A stretch of DNA of 64,000 nt, taken from assembly GCF_032362555.1 (NCBI RefSeq), contig NC_083513.1:8432001-8496000 (forward strand), in the 5' to 3' direction. This DNA is from Amyelois transitella. Taxonomy: Eukaryota; Arthropoda; Insecta; Lepidoptera; Pyralidae. A program made the translations under genes and the position numbers. A model generated the notes under the pieces. It was not told the origin of the DNA, searched no databases, and worked only from the letters and a program-made list of their open reading frames with translations. Of the stretch, positions 1 through 9,677 are shown piece by piece; the first letter of the stretch is position 1; each line of letters opens with the position of its first letter.

Positions 1-276
1 GTCATCAAATAGCGATCTCAACTTTAACCATAACTCCTTCGATGTACTGACGTTTTTGATGTGAACATAGATTGATGGATCAATTGTTAAAATCAATTTT
101 GCTTTCGTTCTCGCATCTTCTACAGCTTCTGGTTCTTGTCCCGGCTCTGGTTTAATACATTTAACCATTCCCTCTAACACCAGAAAATTCTCTGCGGCGA
201 AACACCAGTCACTATAATTTTCACGACCTTTTAGTTTAGGTACACTAACTATATAACTTGAACTATTAGCGGCCAT
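1..276 (-). CDS. Ty1/copia-type Gag N-terminus, partial (runs off left edge)
   Basis: An open frame starts with ATG at 276 (reverse strand) and stays open for 92 codons to the window edge. The product begins MAANSSSYIVSVPKLKGREN and continues with a W-C-F-A-A-E-N-F segment and a late K-E-L-W-L-K-L segment. This order (small N-terminal patch, then x-N-Y-x-x-W, then x-x-x-W-x-x-L) is the usual start of copia-family Gag polyproteins in insects. No stop or frameshift is seen in this part, so the element may be fairly young. The rest of Gag-Pol lies outside the window. Family assignment is inferred from motif spacing. Confidence 0.75.
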   Translation of the reverse strand, partial: MAANSSSYIVSVPKLKGRENYSDWCFAAENFLVLEGMVKCIKPEPGQEPEAVEDARTKAKLILTIDPSIYVHIKNVSTSKELWLKLRSLFDD

Positions 277-575
277 GATTGAAAATACAAAGTGACTCCA
301 CGCTGTTTTTACACTTATTTCTTCAATGTAACTTTGACTAACCGCGACACACAAATCTATTGTCCATCTGACTGATGATAATACTGACAAAAACTTAGAT
401 AATTCGCGAACAAGCAGTGAAATATGGGTCTGGGCTCAAAACCTATAATAATAAAACAACGTGGTGAGCTTGAAGGAACTCGATCAAGTGAAGTACTTTA
501 TTTTAGAATAACTATATAACGGTAAACGGACATAGATGGCGCTACGAGTAACAAAAAGGATATTTTGTTTTTACA
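277..575 (-). mobile_element. Leader, primer-binding site and probable LTR of the copia-type element
   Basis: Read on the minus strand, upstream of the Gag start there is GGTTTTGAGCCCAG (about 431-445), which resembles the copia-type primer-binding site complementary to an internal half of initiator tRNA-Met. Above it, a segment ending in TTATTATTATA and beginning TGTAAAAACAAAATATCC (about 448-575) would be a short LTR, with an AATAAA at about 503-508. The outer boundary at 575 is tentative because no second LTR is in the window to compare. Confidence 0.45.
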
Positions 576-651
576 TAGATAATAATAACAATTGGATCTT
601 TATTGAAGCTGGTCCGTTGGTAGGGTTAGCAAAATAAAATTTGATCCATAA

Positions 652-850
652 ACATACATACATTATTATCACGTCTATATCCCTTGGGGGGAAAACGGAA
701 CCAATAATCTTGAAAAGACTAAATGGCCACGCACAGCTTATAATGGAACTGAGATTCAAATAGTGACAGGTTGCTAGCTATCCCTTAGTAGCCTTTTATG
801 ACATCCTAGGAAAAGAGAGTCCTATTCTTTAGTGCCGGGAACCACACAGC
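652..850 (-). mobile_element. SINE-A copy, internally deleted
   Basis: Begins with the reversed CATA tail and TCACGTCTATATCCC, ends with the reversed family head (GCCGGGAACCACAC). Part of the middle (around the 'cccatcgcct' block) is missing. Confidence 0.8.
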
Positions 851-873
851 AATGATCAATATAATGTGATAAA

Positions 874-960
874 TATTGTCTTCTTCGTCCTGGCGTTAAT
901 TCTGATTACATCCTCACCTTTCTAGAGAGGAGCCCTGGGTGCGCCTTTTACGAGTGTGAT
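874..960 (+). repeat. Repeat family C fragment
   Basis: Carries the family-C opening: a CTGGCGTTA block, then CATCCTCACC, then GGAGAGGAGCC-like, then GTGCGCCTTT. Family C is a second dispersed moth repeat of about 300 bp found at some ten places here. Its class is unknown to me. Confidence 0.55.
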
Positions 961-1144
961 ATTGTCATGATTATTTTGAGGATAATAATTTTGATGATAA
1001 GGTTTCCGGCTTAAATTAGGATCACAAACCAATTGACTTAAGGATAACATCAACAATTCTAAAGGCATATATTGGTTTAACAGAATTATTGCCAAAACTT
1101 TTCACAGCATGTGAAGTACAGTACAGTAAGGTTTGGTTTACTAG

Positions 1145-1360
1145 TATGCAATGGGCCGTGGGGTGCCGGCAGAGTAGAATAGCACCACCCCCATATCTTC
1201 CCATCGGTATCGTAAGAGGCGCTTAAAGGATTAGGCGGGAGGACAGGAGGATTGACAACATTGCCCAGAATCAATACACACTGCGATCACCAACCCTCCT
1301 ACCCAGCGTGGTGACTATGAGTTAAATCCTCCCATTTCTGGGGTGGCCTTAGCACGGACG
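1145..1360 (+). repeat. Repeat family D copy (single in window)
   Basis: GTGCCGGCAGAGTAGAATA, then a block reading CATCGGTATCGTAAGAGGCG, then CTGCGATCACCAACCCTCC and CCCAGCGTGGTGACTATG. I recognise these blocks as a dispersed lepidopteran repeat but cannot name the class. The two open frames here (both minus strand, about 60 codons) look like chance. Confidence 0.5.
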
Positions 1361-1664
1361 TTTATAGGGTATACATACATACATACATATCGTCACGTCT
1401 ATTTCCCTTGCGGGGTAGACAGAGCCAACAATCTTGAAAAGACTGAATGGCCACGTTCAGCTATTTGGCTTAATGATAGAATTGAGATTCAAATAGTGAC
1501 AGGTTGCTAGCCCATCGCCTTAAAAAGGATCCCAAGTTTGTAAGCCTATCCCTAAGTCGCCTTTTACGACATCCATGAGAAAGAGATGGAGTGGTCCTAT
1601 TCTTTTTTGTATTGGTGCCGGGAACCACACGGCACTGCCGGGAACCACACGGTTTATAGGGTAT
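1361..1664 (-). mobile_element. SINE-A copy with 12-bp target-site duplication
   Basis: The body runs 1373-1652. It is flanked by identical TTTATAGGGTAT at 1361-1372 and 1653-1664, a target-site duplication that marks retroposition. The head (5') end is doubled: GCCGGGAACCACACGG occurs twice in a row at about 1619-1652. Confidence 0.9.
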
Positions 1665-1844
1665 TAATTAGATTACATTTCTTTTACTGTTCTAGCGCTA
1701 CTTATGTGAACTTTTTCTGATTCCATTTAAATAAATAAATAAAAATAAAATATGTTTATTTCAGACACAGTCCAGAGTTGTTAGTAAATCTTATGTACTA
1801 ATGTTAGTAATAATTTGACACGTTTTTATTTAAGCTCGAAATTT

Positions 1845-1901
1845 AAAAGTGAAAGAAATGTAAATGAAAAGTGAAAGAAATGTAAATGAAAAGTGAAAGA
1901 A
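1845..1901. repeat. 22-bp tandem repeat, about 2.6 units
   Basis: Units start at 1845, 1867 and 1889 (partial) and are identical; each begins AAAAGTGAAAGAAATG. Confidence 0.9.
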
Positions 1902-1934
1902 TCTTGATGGCATCTCTTTATTCTTATCAAACGA

Positions 1935-2192
1935 CATACATACATATCACGTCTATATCCCTTGCGGGGTAGATAGAGCCAACTCACAGTCTTGAAAATA
2001 CTGATAGGCCACGTTCAGCTATTTGGCTTAAAGAAAGAATTGAGACATAAATAATGACAGGTTGCTAGCCCATCGCCTTAAAGAAGAATCCCAAGTTTAT
2101 AAGCCTATCCCTTAGTCGCCTTTTACGACATCCAAGGGAAAGAGATGGAGTGGTCCTATTCTTTTTTATATTGGTGCCGGGAACCACACGGC
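1935..2192 (-). mobile_element. SINE-A copy, near full length
   Basis: Complete from the CATA tail to the GCCGTGTGGTTCCCGGC head (read in reverse). The 3' stem carries an extra change (GTAGATAGAGCC). Confidence 0.88.
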
Positions 2193-3518
2193 AAACTTTA
2201 TTAATTTTAAATTATCAAACCACATTCAACTTAAAAAAAATTACTATTTTATTTATTGTTTCAACCCTAAAAATCGACGTTTCGCTGAATCCCACAGGTG
2301 AACCGGGGAATATAAAATGTATGATACCTTAAAAGCTTATAAAAGTTACAGTCTTGTGTTAGAAAACTGTATTTATTAAGTACAAGCGGCATGCCACGGA
2401 TTCGCCCGAACATAAAGCACATAAATATCACCCGCATCTAATATAATAAATAGTGCCAAGATGAATAGAAAAAAATGAAATAAAAAGTAATGCCCCATTT
2501 TAACGGTAAAAGATTTTTTATTCTCAGACCTATTCAATATGCTCATAATATTTCATAAGAATCGGTCAAGCCCTTTCGTAGGAGTTCGGGAACGAACATT
2601 GTGACACGAGAATTTTATATATAAAATAATATTAGTACAAATCATAGTAATGTTCAACACAATACGCCATTTGAAGTCAATACTCTGAATATAAACACTC
2701 ATTAACAAATAACTGAACTTCAAAAAAGTAAGTGAAAGCTCCTTTCAGAATACTCAAAAGAATTCTAACATATTCCTATTACTTATATATACGGGAACAA
2801 ATCTCTCCAATGCGTATAATGAAATGCCATATCGAGGTGTTTACCCCGCTTTGAAAAGAGATGAAAGGTGAATTCTACTGACGCATTTCTTATACATATA
2901 GACGGAACATTGTATTCAAATGCGTTATTGGATATTGATTTTATGCTAATACACGTCAACAATGTTTCATTTATCGTATTTATTATGATTCCAGATTTGG
3001 ATTGTCAGGATTTTGTGAGTTTTCAGTGGCATTTCTTTTTTAAATTCGTAACTGGTCGGAGCTATAGAAATTTTAATAGTTATTTTACGGGTAGATCTGT
3101 AAAACTCGTGAAATGTTGTCTGTTTAAATCATAACAAATAATAATATTAAAACAAATAATATGCATTAAAAATCACTGTGCACATAAAAAAAAACACTGT
3201 TTGATCTGTGTACTAAATGTTCGAAGCTTACTTATTTATAGTTTAAGAGTCTATCCATTAGTTTTGCGTTCTATTCTTTTCTCATCATTGACAAAATCAT
3301 AAGTAAATAATTCAAATTTAAAACGATGACTTACATTAATGCCAACATTTAAACGTGCCGAATTCTATACACGTCGAACGGCACACTAAATCTTGGGGGT
3401 AATATAATGAAATTTCTTATGATTAAAAAGATATTGTTATTTAGCATGTCATTCCTTACTTATATACCCTTTTTGAATCGGACAGGGTATATAATTAAGG
3501 AATATAATATAAGTAAGG
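2193..3518. other. AT-rich DNA without recognisable gene
   Basis: No spliced gene, RNA or clear repeat is seen. An 88-codon frame at 2868-3134 has no homology that I recognise and AT-driven composition. A small inverted repeat (CCTTACTTATATA against TATATAAGTAAGG) lies around 3449-3518. Confidence 0.5.
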
Positions 3519-3798
3519 ATCTTTTTGAATACATACATACATATGGTCACGTTTATATCCCTTGCGGGGTAGACAGAGCCAACAGCCTTGAAAAGACTGA
3601 ATGGCCACGTTCAGCTATTTGGCTTAGTGATAGAATTAAGATTCAAATAGTGACAGGTTGATAGCCCATCGCCTAAAAAGAGTCCCAAGTTTGTAAGCCT
3701 ATCCCTTAGTCGCCTTTTACGACATCCATGGGAAAGAGATGGAGTGGTCCTATTCTTTTTTGTATTGGTGCTGGGAATCACATGGCATCTTTTCGAAT
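3519..3798 (-). mobile_element. SINE-A copy with imperfect target-site duplication
   Basis: Body 3530-3786. The flanks ATCTTTTTGAAT (3519-3530) and ATCTTTTCGAAT (3787-3798) differ by one base. Confidence 0.85.
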
Positions 3799-3834
3799 CG
3801 GACAAACAATTATGTCACAAAAAGTGACACAATT

Positions 3835-4005
3835 GTTTCGTCGTATGAGTTCGCGGCCGTCGTGACGTCACGATCTAAACTTCGTGGACGCACAACATAA
3901 TTACATGTCACAGCCACAATTGCGTAGCTAGACATTTGATTGAACGCCCTATAACTACACGGCTACATCTCAATGAGACGTGTGGCTGGAGATTCCATGG
4001 CTGTA
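3835..4005. promoter_or_regulatory. GC-richer block with perfect CRE; candidate regulatory region
   Basis: TGACGTCA (3863-3870) lies in a CpG-containing stretch inside AT-rich DNA. A splice-donor-like GTAGGTAACTG follows at about 3992-4002. No downstream coding exon was found, so function is unproven. Confidence 0.25.
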
Positions 4006-5205
4006 GGTAACTGCGAATATTGTACATACAAACGTACCTACATAAAATCATGAAACTGTACTACTTACCACGATCCCTGAATCTTTCTATCTAAATCTAA
4101 TCTACATCTTTCGATCTATCCACATTATTTTTTTTTTGTAGTGACATAACATTATACTACTACAGATTAATGCTTACTAGTTTTATATGACAAAATATCT
4201 AGCAACATAAAAATAACAGCTATTAATGTTATTTTGTAAACGAAAAATGACACTACCGCCGCTGGTATGAAAAAAACATAAAAAATTCATAAAGATAGTG
4301 GTTTTTCAGTCAGTTGTGATTATGACGAACGTTTTGATTGCCCTAAAGGCTTAAATACAAAACTAATTATGAATGTAGGTAGTTAAATTTCAGTGTTCAA
4401 TCAAAGGGCTAATTTACATAGATTACATAGAATTTTCTTTTATATACAATTGTCGAACAGTTATTTTAATCACTTGGCGACATACATATTGAAATATTAA
4501 GGCGAAAATTGGTTAGTATATTCATTAGTAGCTCTGACTCTGACGTGAAAAATCTATTGAACTGATTTGGATAAAACTTTACTCAGCGTTTAAAAATGTT
4601 CGTACTTTATTTTGTTTTCGTCTTGTGTTTATTTTTTACATTTCCATGTCAGAATTATTAACTAGAATACATAGTTTGAAAAATTAGTAGTGCCTTTAAA
4701 AAACCCCTTAAGAATTAGTATGACAAAGAAGTAACGATTTCTAATATCCTCTGTAATAGTCATGTGTATAAGAAATAACTTTTAGCTTCAACAAAAAAAA
4801 AAACAATATTAGGTTTTACCTCATTGAACCATTATCGGGAGAATAACAGAAAAAAAAAATTAAATCTTACCTATTGTTCCCTACTGGCATCTTTCCAGAA
4901 CACATCAGCTAGGAAACAGTATCAGAATTTATGTTCACGCACGCAAAATCGTTTTCACCCCGGCCTAAGATTTAATCAAAAGTTAAGACAGAGTAACGTC
5001 TGATTAAACTGTTTTTTTTTAAATAGTGTAATTTTTTGAGTAAGTCTTGTCGTATTATGATTAAAAGTGACGATATTAAGATCAAAAACACACAATAGCT
5101 CTATTTCATTGTCAAGAACAAGTAATGGAGATATGCTTTTTCCCGCAGCTGTGCCTGAATTAAACGAAAATTACTATTTTCCTGATTCCGTAAGAATTAC
5201 TAAAA
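4006..5205. other. AT-rich DNA, nothing recognised
   Basis: Many A/T homopolymer runs. No exon-like segment, RNA gene or repeat family member was recognised on either strand. Confidence 0.5.
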
Positions 5206-5256
5206 AATGTAGTCCTAGACTACATTTTTTTTAGTCCTAGACTACATTTTTTTTCT
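5206..5256. repeat. Two 22-23 bp direct repeats, each partly palindromic
   Basis: TAGTCCTAGACTACA followed by a T run occurs twice in tandem. The core TGTAGTCCTAGACTACA is itself an inverted repeat. Confidence 0.8.
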
Positions 5257-5341
5257 TTTTCAAGGTTACGAACAAATAAACATACTTTCGCATTTATCAG
5301 TTTGAAGTACAGTTCGGTCCACGCAATATTTATTTTTTTAT

Positions 5342-5526
5342 TATTCGGGTCGGGATTCGAACTCGGGCATGCGGAAAAAAGAACTTTTTCTTATATTCTT
5401 GGGTCTTGGATAACGTTGACATTCAGTATTTATTACAAAATATAATATCGTTGAGTTAGTATCTCGTTACACAAGTTACGAACTTACTTCGAGGCTAACT
5501 CAATCTGTCTATATAATTTATCCCGT
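5342..5526 (+). mobile_element. tRNA-derived SINE (family B), degraded, 5' truncated
   Basis: A diverged B-box region (GGGATTCGAACTCGGGCATG) is followed by the family body: CTTGGGTCTTGGAT, TTACAAAATATAATATCG, then GAACTTACTTCGAGGCTAACTC and a TTTATCCCGT tail. The tRNA head is missing. Confidence 0.65.
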
Positions 5527-5905
5527 CATTACTAAGCGCGGCGTCTTTATTTTTGATTTTTGGCTTCCACCCCTGCCAAAGTTTTCTGGTTCCCCGCTAA
5601 TAGGAAAAGTAGGCCAATCTACTGCGATGCCGTAGATAGCCTGTTTGCTACTATTTGTAAACAGGACGAAACGTCCTTGTTTTTAAGTGTTTTGGCAATG
5701 CTAACGAAAAATACTTTAGAACACTTTTATCTACTTTTAAATAGGCAGTTTAGTGTGTTTCATTTACACAATATGAAGCATTTACAACTAAGTAATATAT
5801 CTCTATTGAGAAATAAATTCTATGTGGTTAAAGACGAACGAACGTTTTTAATGTGTGAAGTTTTAAATTGATAAGTAGTTCATTAAGGGTGAATACCCTT
5901 AGTGA

Positions 5906-6272
5906 AAAAACTCACCCAATCCAGTTTCCATGGTCAAACCCAGGACTCTTCTTAAAATGGTTACCAGGACTTTTTATTCAAATAGTCCCGGTTACCCTGG
6001 GTTTGACCATGGAAACTGGATTGTGTGAGTTTTTACACTTTGCAGGGAATCATGGTTAAAAATCCAGTTGCCTGAATGTGCAGGCTTCTTCGCGATGTTT
6101 TCCCTTACCGTAAGAGCATGAGTTAGTATTTAAACTAATGTACCTACATTACTTCTAAAATAGTCTCAGTTCCATGGCCGAGGATTGATCCATGGGATAT
6201 GAAGATGTGCTTTTATGGGCATCAATGCATTTTAACCGCGCACCTTACCTATTCGACCACCAATGCTTTTTA
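5906..6272 (+). repeat. Repeat family C copy with an inverted partial copy (39-bp palindrome arms)
   Basis: The plus copy runs from about 5996 to 6272 and includes GTTGCCTGAATGTGCAGGCT, the CGATGTTTTCCC block and ATTCGACCACCAATGC. A minus-oriented fragment (5906-5944) pairs with 5996-6034 at 38 of 39 positions. An inner pair, 5959-5971 with 5984-5996, extends the fold-back. Confidence 0.75.
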
Positions 6273-6310
6273 GGTTACTCTTGACTTGATATAAATCATT
6301 ACTTGGTAAA

Positions 6311-6583
6311 ACTCAGAAGCATACATACATACATATGGTCACGTCTATATCCCTTGCGGGGTAGACAGAGCCAACAGTCTTAAAAAGACTGAATCGCCAC
6401 GTTCAGCTATTTGTCTTAATGATAGAATTGAGATTCAAATAGTGACAGGTTGCTAGCTCGTCGCCTAAATAAGAATCCCAAGTTTGTAAGCCTATACCTT
6501 AGTCGCCTTTTACGGCATCCATGGGACAGAGATGGAGTGGTCCTATTCTTTTTTGTATTGGTACCGGGAACCACACTCAGAAG
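6311..6583 (-). mobile_element. SINE-A copy with 9-bp target-site duplication
   Basis: Body 6320-6574. ACTCAGAAG flanks it at 6311-6319 and 6575-6583. The 3' hairpin and the central GTCTTAAAAAGAC block are present. Confidence 0.87.
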
Positions 6584-6969
6584 AAAATTGTTTGTTAATA
6601 GTTGCTTTCAATGTTGACGTCGACCTACAAACGGGTGCCGTTCTATTTAGAAGTTCATATTAACTTGTACTGTTGCCACTTGCCACCAGAAACAACCATT
6701 GACTACGAAGTCTTATTTTGTAGACATCTTACTTATACTAGTCGTTCAAACTTAGACATTAGCATGAATAAATTTGAACATCTCAAATTACTGAACCGTT
6801 TTTAATGATCCACACGTACACATTATACGTAAAATGCGTTTTCGCTCCAAGTTGATTTGTAGACCTTACTCGCTTATTTCAATTAAGTAATTAAAGTAAC
6901 TATAGGAAAGAAGAATGTTTTTTTTTCTTGAGCATTGTCAAATTATCTCATATTTATATTATTTATATT

Positions 6970-7078
6970 TATTTCACGTCTTTATCCCTTACAGTGGAGA
7001 CAGATCTATAAGTCTCAAAAATGAAAGGCTACGTCCATCCTGACAGCTTAACGATTGAATTGATATTCAGATCCAGAT
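6970..7078 (-). mobile_element. SINE-A fragment, old
   Basis: TTTCACGTCTTTATCCCTTA, then GGAGACAGA and AAAGGCTACGTCC align with the 3' half of the family, with many substitutions. Confidence 0.6.
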
Positions 7079-7139
7079 ACGTTTATAATTTCTTATCCTT
7101 TGTTTTCTCTCTATAGTCTATACAAATCTAAGTCAATGT

Positions 7140-7331
7140 AAGGAGTCGTTTAGTTTACGAGATTCTTAACACAGTCTGGTAATTGCCTCAACGCAGCTCG
7201 GTTAAATTTTACCGCTCGGCTTAACTTTCTCAACTGGATAGGCCCCGAGCGTACTTCAGACTTCACGTCTATTTGAGTCGACATGCGAAATGTTTCAAGA
7301 AACGTCTGAAACAAGAAACATGTCGTGCTAA
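7140..7331 (+). other. Candidate noncoding exon with strong splice donor
   Basis: A CpG-containing stretch ends in TGCTAAG|GTAAGTAC, a consensus donor after 7331. TTCAGAC at about 7257 could be an initiator. Its short frames close before the donor, so it would be 5' UTR. It could be the missing 5' exon of the tektin-like gene 7 kb downstream, but nothing in the sequence proves that link. Confidence 0.25.
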
Positions 7332-7382
7332 GGTAAGTACTTCATTGTTAATTATTCATTTATTTACAAATTTGCTATAAAA

Positions 7383-7538
7383 ACTCTCTTCATGCAAGCT
7401 CGGCGGTTTCGGGTACTTTTGACCTGACCCTTTACCAGGACGTCCTTAATTTGATCAAGATACGTTCGTCTAGGTCTTCCCACTCCGACCTTTCCCTCCA
7501 CACTCTCCTTGTATATCTGCTTAGTCAACCTGCTTTAC
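7383..7538 (-). mobile_element. LINE-T fragment (no tail)
   Basis: Matches the copy at about 50903-51055: the reverse-strand products include the KESVEGKVGVGRPRRT block and the DQIKDVLVKGQVKS block. It lacks the last ~100 bp and tail, so it is a rearranged remnant rather than a simple insertion. Confidence 0.8.
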
Positions 7539-7575
7539 GTAAGTAATAAAGATGTAAGTATATCTACGTAAGCTA

Positions 7576-7669
7576 ACATACATATAATTACGTCTTTATC
7601 GCTTCCAGGGTAAACAGAGCTCACAATCTCCAAAGGACTGCGAAGCTACGTTCAGCTGTATGGCTGTTC
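7576..7669 (-). mobile_element. SINE-A 3'-half fragment
   Basis: ACATACATATAATTACGTC, GGGTAAACAGAGC and CTACGTTCAGCTG match the family tail half. Confidence 0.65.
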
Positions 7670-7971
7670 AGCTTCGCATTAAATATTTTATACTTATTGG
7701 AGTATTATTGTTAGATGTGATGAATGTTAAGGCACGCCTAAAACCTCCATATTATTTAATTTTGAAACTATATCTTAGACGAAGAACCTACGTCCGCCTA
7801 TACTCACGATTCCAGTATGATCGACAATGCATGTCTTTTAATGGAAAACTGCCTTCTGACCCTCATATCAGGAAAATGATAACAAAAACCCTGGAGATAC
7901 ATTTATACATATCATCACGTGCATATTTCTTGTCAGGTAGACATTGTCAACAGTCTTTAAAAGACTTATAG
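7660..7971 (+). CDS. Unrecognised 103-codon frame with signal-peptide-like start (low confidence)
   Basis: ATG at 7660 lies inside one SINE-A fragment and the stop lies inside another. The first 27 residues have a basic start, a hydrophobic run (F-I-L-I-G-V-L-L-L) and a plausible cleavage after V-K-A. The rest is rich in Arg, Tyr and Leu (about residues 28-60) with no family that I recognise. There is no TATA, intron or poly(A) support. It may be a chance frame between repeats; I list it because the N-terminus is unusual for random AT-rich DNA. Confidence 0.15.
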   Translation: MAVQLRIKYFILIGVLLLDVMNVKARLKPPYYLILKLYLRRRTYVRLYSRFQYDRQCMSFNGKLPSDPHIRKMITKTLEIHLYISSRAYFLSGRHCQQSLKDL

Positions 7972-7986
7972 GCCACGGTTGATCGG
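7893..7986 (-). mobile_element. SINE-A 3'-half fragment
   Basis: Reversed tail (CATTTATACATATCATCACG), then GTAGACATTGTCAACAGTC and TTATAGGCCACGG; it ends at the middle of the family. Confidence 0.65.
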
Positions 7987-8381
7987 ATCATAAATTCATG
8001 TAATCTTCAGTACTCTTATATACTTATTAAATTATTACGTACAATGCTAATAACATACCCCAACTACACAAATTTGGTGTAACTTTACAGCGAACTACAT
8101 ATACACTAGAGTTTATACACCACAACAATAACTTAACACTTAGGCTGCTGTACTTTGAAACTTAATTAACACTTATCTGCTTAGAACATCTTTGCAGAAA
8201 ATTAACGATAATTTTCCTTACGTGACAAGCCTTGGCTTAGCACGGGTTATATAAAATACTAAAACTTCCCTCGACGCACTTAATGTCATATAATATTATA
8301 TCTTTAGTTTATATGGCTATTATACCTTCCGAACGACTAAGGAAAACTTTGGGAAAGTACCATTTATACAAATATATTATT

Positions 8382-8841
8382 ATACTAGCTTCCCCCCGCG
8401 ACTCCGTCCGCGCGGATGTCGGTCTTCGCGTGGATGGTTTATTTCTCCATTTTGAGTAACTCTGACAATGACATCTTATAAATATCTTTTGGACCCAATT
8501 ACGGCTAGGCCGTTTTGGTGCCGCCTGCAGTTGAGTTCACGTTCTGTAGTAAGTAGTCCGGCCAATTTAGACCAAAAAATAAGAATGAAGCTACAATAAT
8601 TCCCATCAAACTGAAAATCGGTAAGTTTTATCGGAAAATTACCTCAGACATAGATTGTAGATCATAAAGTTATCTATAAAAAGGAATCAATATTTTTTTT
8701 CAATAAAGCTACCGTTTCTGAGATATAACGATGCAAAAAGTTGCAAGCGTCATAATATGCATAAGCACGTCTCGTATATGTAGCAGAAATGCTTTATCTC
8801 AGAATGCTCAACACATGAAATACCGTTAGTCTTTAATAATA
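8382..8841 (+). repeat. Lepidopteran dispersed element, left part; inverted partner at 9960-10290
   Basis: Opens with ACTAGCTTCC...CCGCGACTCCGTCCGCG, a start common in lepidopteran repeats. The stretch 8560-8765 (key blocks AAAATTACCTCAGACATA, TAAAGTTATCTATAAAAA, CGATGCAAAAAGTTGCAAGC) recurs inverted at 9960-10290. Class not identified. Confidence 0.6.
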
Positions 8842-9156
8842 GTAGACGGCTATGGACACCACGGCCTCTCATGCCCTAGGAGTGCCGGCCGTTTAGGGCG
8901 CCATGCCGCCCTAAATAATATAATCATCTGTGCTCTTGCCACCATCCATGTTCCAGCCGTTCTAGAACCAAACAGTCTGGCTCGGGATGATGCCAAGAGA
9001 CCGGATGGTATGCCTTCGGTACCCTGGAGATTGGGGCGGCCTTTGGTGTGGGATGCTACTTGTGTCGACGCACTTGCGCCGTCTCATCTTCAGGTTACTA
9101 AATCTAAGGCCGGTTCTGCTTCAAATGAGGCAAAAAACCTTAAAAGGCGCAAATAT
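8842..9156 (+). pseudogene. Non-LTR retrotransposon C-terminal ORF segment, part 1
   Basis: An open frame gives V-D-G-Y-G-H-H-G-L-S-C, then SAGRLGRHAALN, LEPNSLARDDAKRPDGMPSV and LVWDATCVDALAPSH. I know this block order from C-terminal regions of retroelement polyproteins in many invertebrates, including the H-x-x-x-x-C end of a zinc-knuckle-like motif. The clade is uncertain. The frame is interrupted after R-R-K-Y by another LINE's 3' end and resumes at 9460. Confidence 0.65.
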
Positions 9157-9435
9157 GTTATTATTATGTATTTATCTGTATTTATGCGCATTTATATGTA
9201 TTATAATATATAGATATATATTCTGTATGTATTTTATTATGTTCAAACATTTATTTATCTTGCTCTGCGCCAACGCCGATTTCCTGTTTGGTTTCCTTCC
9301 ACCCAAAGGTTGACTGGAAGAGATTGCTTTAGCGATAAGTCCGCCTTTGTACCATCTATATCTGCTTTGTGTTGTTTTGTATGTTTTACTCTTATGGTGC
9401 AATAAAGAGTTTTATCTATCTATCTATCTATCTAT
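9157..9435 (+). mobile_element. 3' end of a second LINE, inserted into the retrotransposon ORF; (TATC)n tail
   Basis: Contains CGATTTCCTGTTTGGTTTCC, AGAGATTGCTTTAGCGATAA and GGTGCAATAAAGAGTTT, then ATCT repeats at about 9413-9435. I recognise this as a common lepidopteran LINE 3' UTR. It splits the frame of the older element, giving the order of insertion. Confidence 0.6.
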
Positions 9436-9459
9436 GTAGGTATCGGTAATACCTATACT

Positions 9460-9677
9460 TTTGAACCTTTTGGGGTAGAAACTCTGGGACCGGGGGCCTA
9501 TCTGCCCATCAGCTTTTCCGAAAATTGTCGAAAAAGCTGATTGAGGTATCTCTTGACCGGAGGGCTGGAAATTATCTGGCTCAGAGAATCAGCATTGCCA
9601 TTAAAATTGGCAATGCTGCCAGTCTTCTGGGCACACTCCCGCATGTTGATACTATGCAGGGACTGTATAATTTATAA
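9460..9677 (+). pseudogene. Non-LTR retrotransposon C-terminal ORF segment, part 2 (one frameshift)
   Basis: Starts F-E-P-F-G-V-E-T-L-G-P in line with the earlier part. A frame change near 9485-9525 follows, then DRRAGNYLAQRISIAI, GNAASLLGTLP and a stop at 9675-9677. Together with 8842-9156 this is the end of one degraded ORF. Confidence 0.6.

Noticed and set aside
5560-5871. 103-codon plus frame
   Set aside because: It starts at TTG rather than ATG and has no motif, splice context or composition change.
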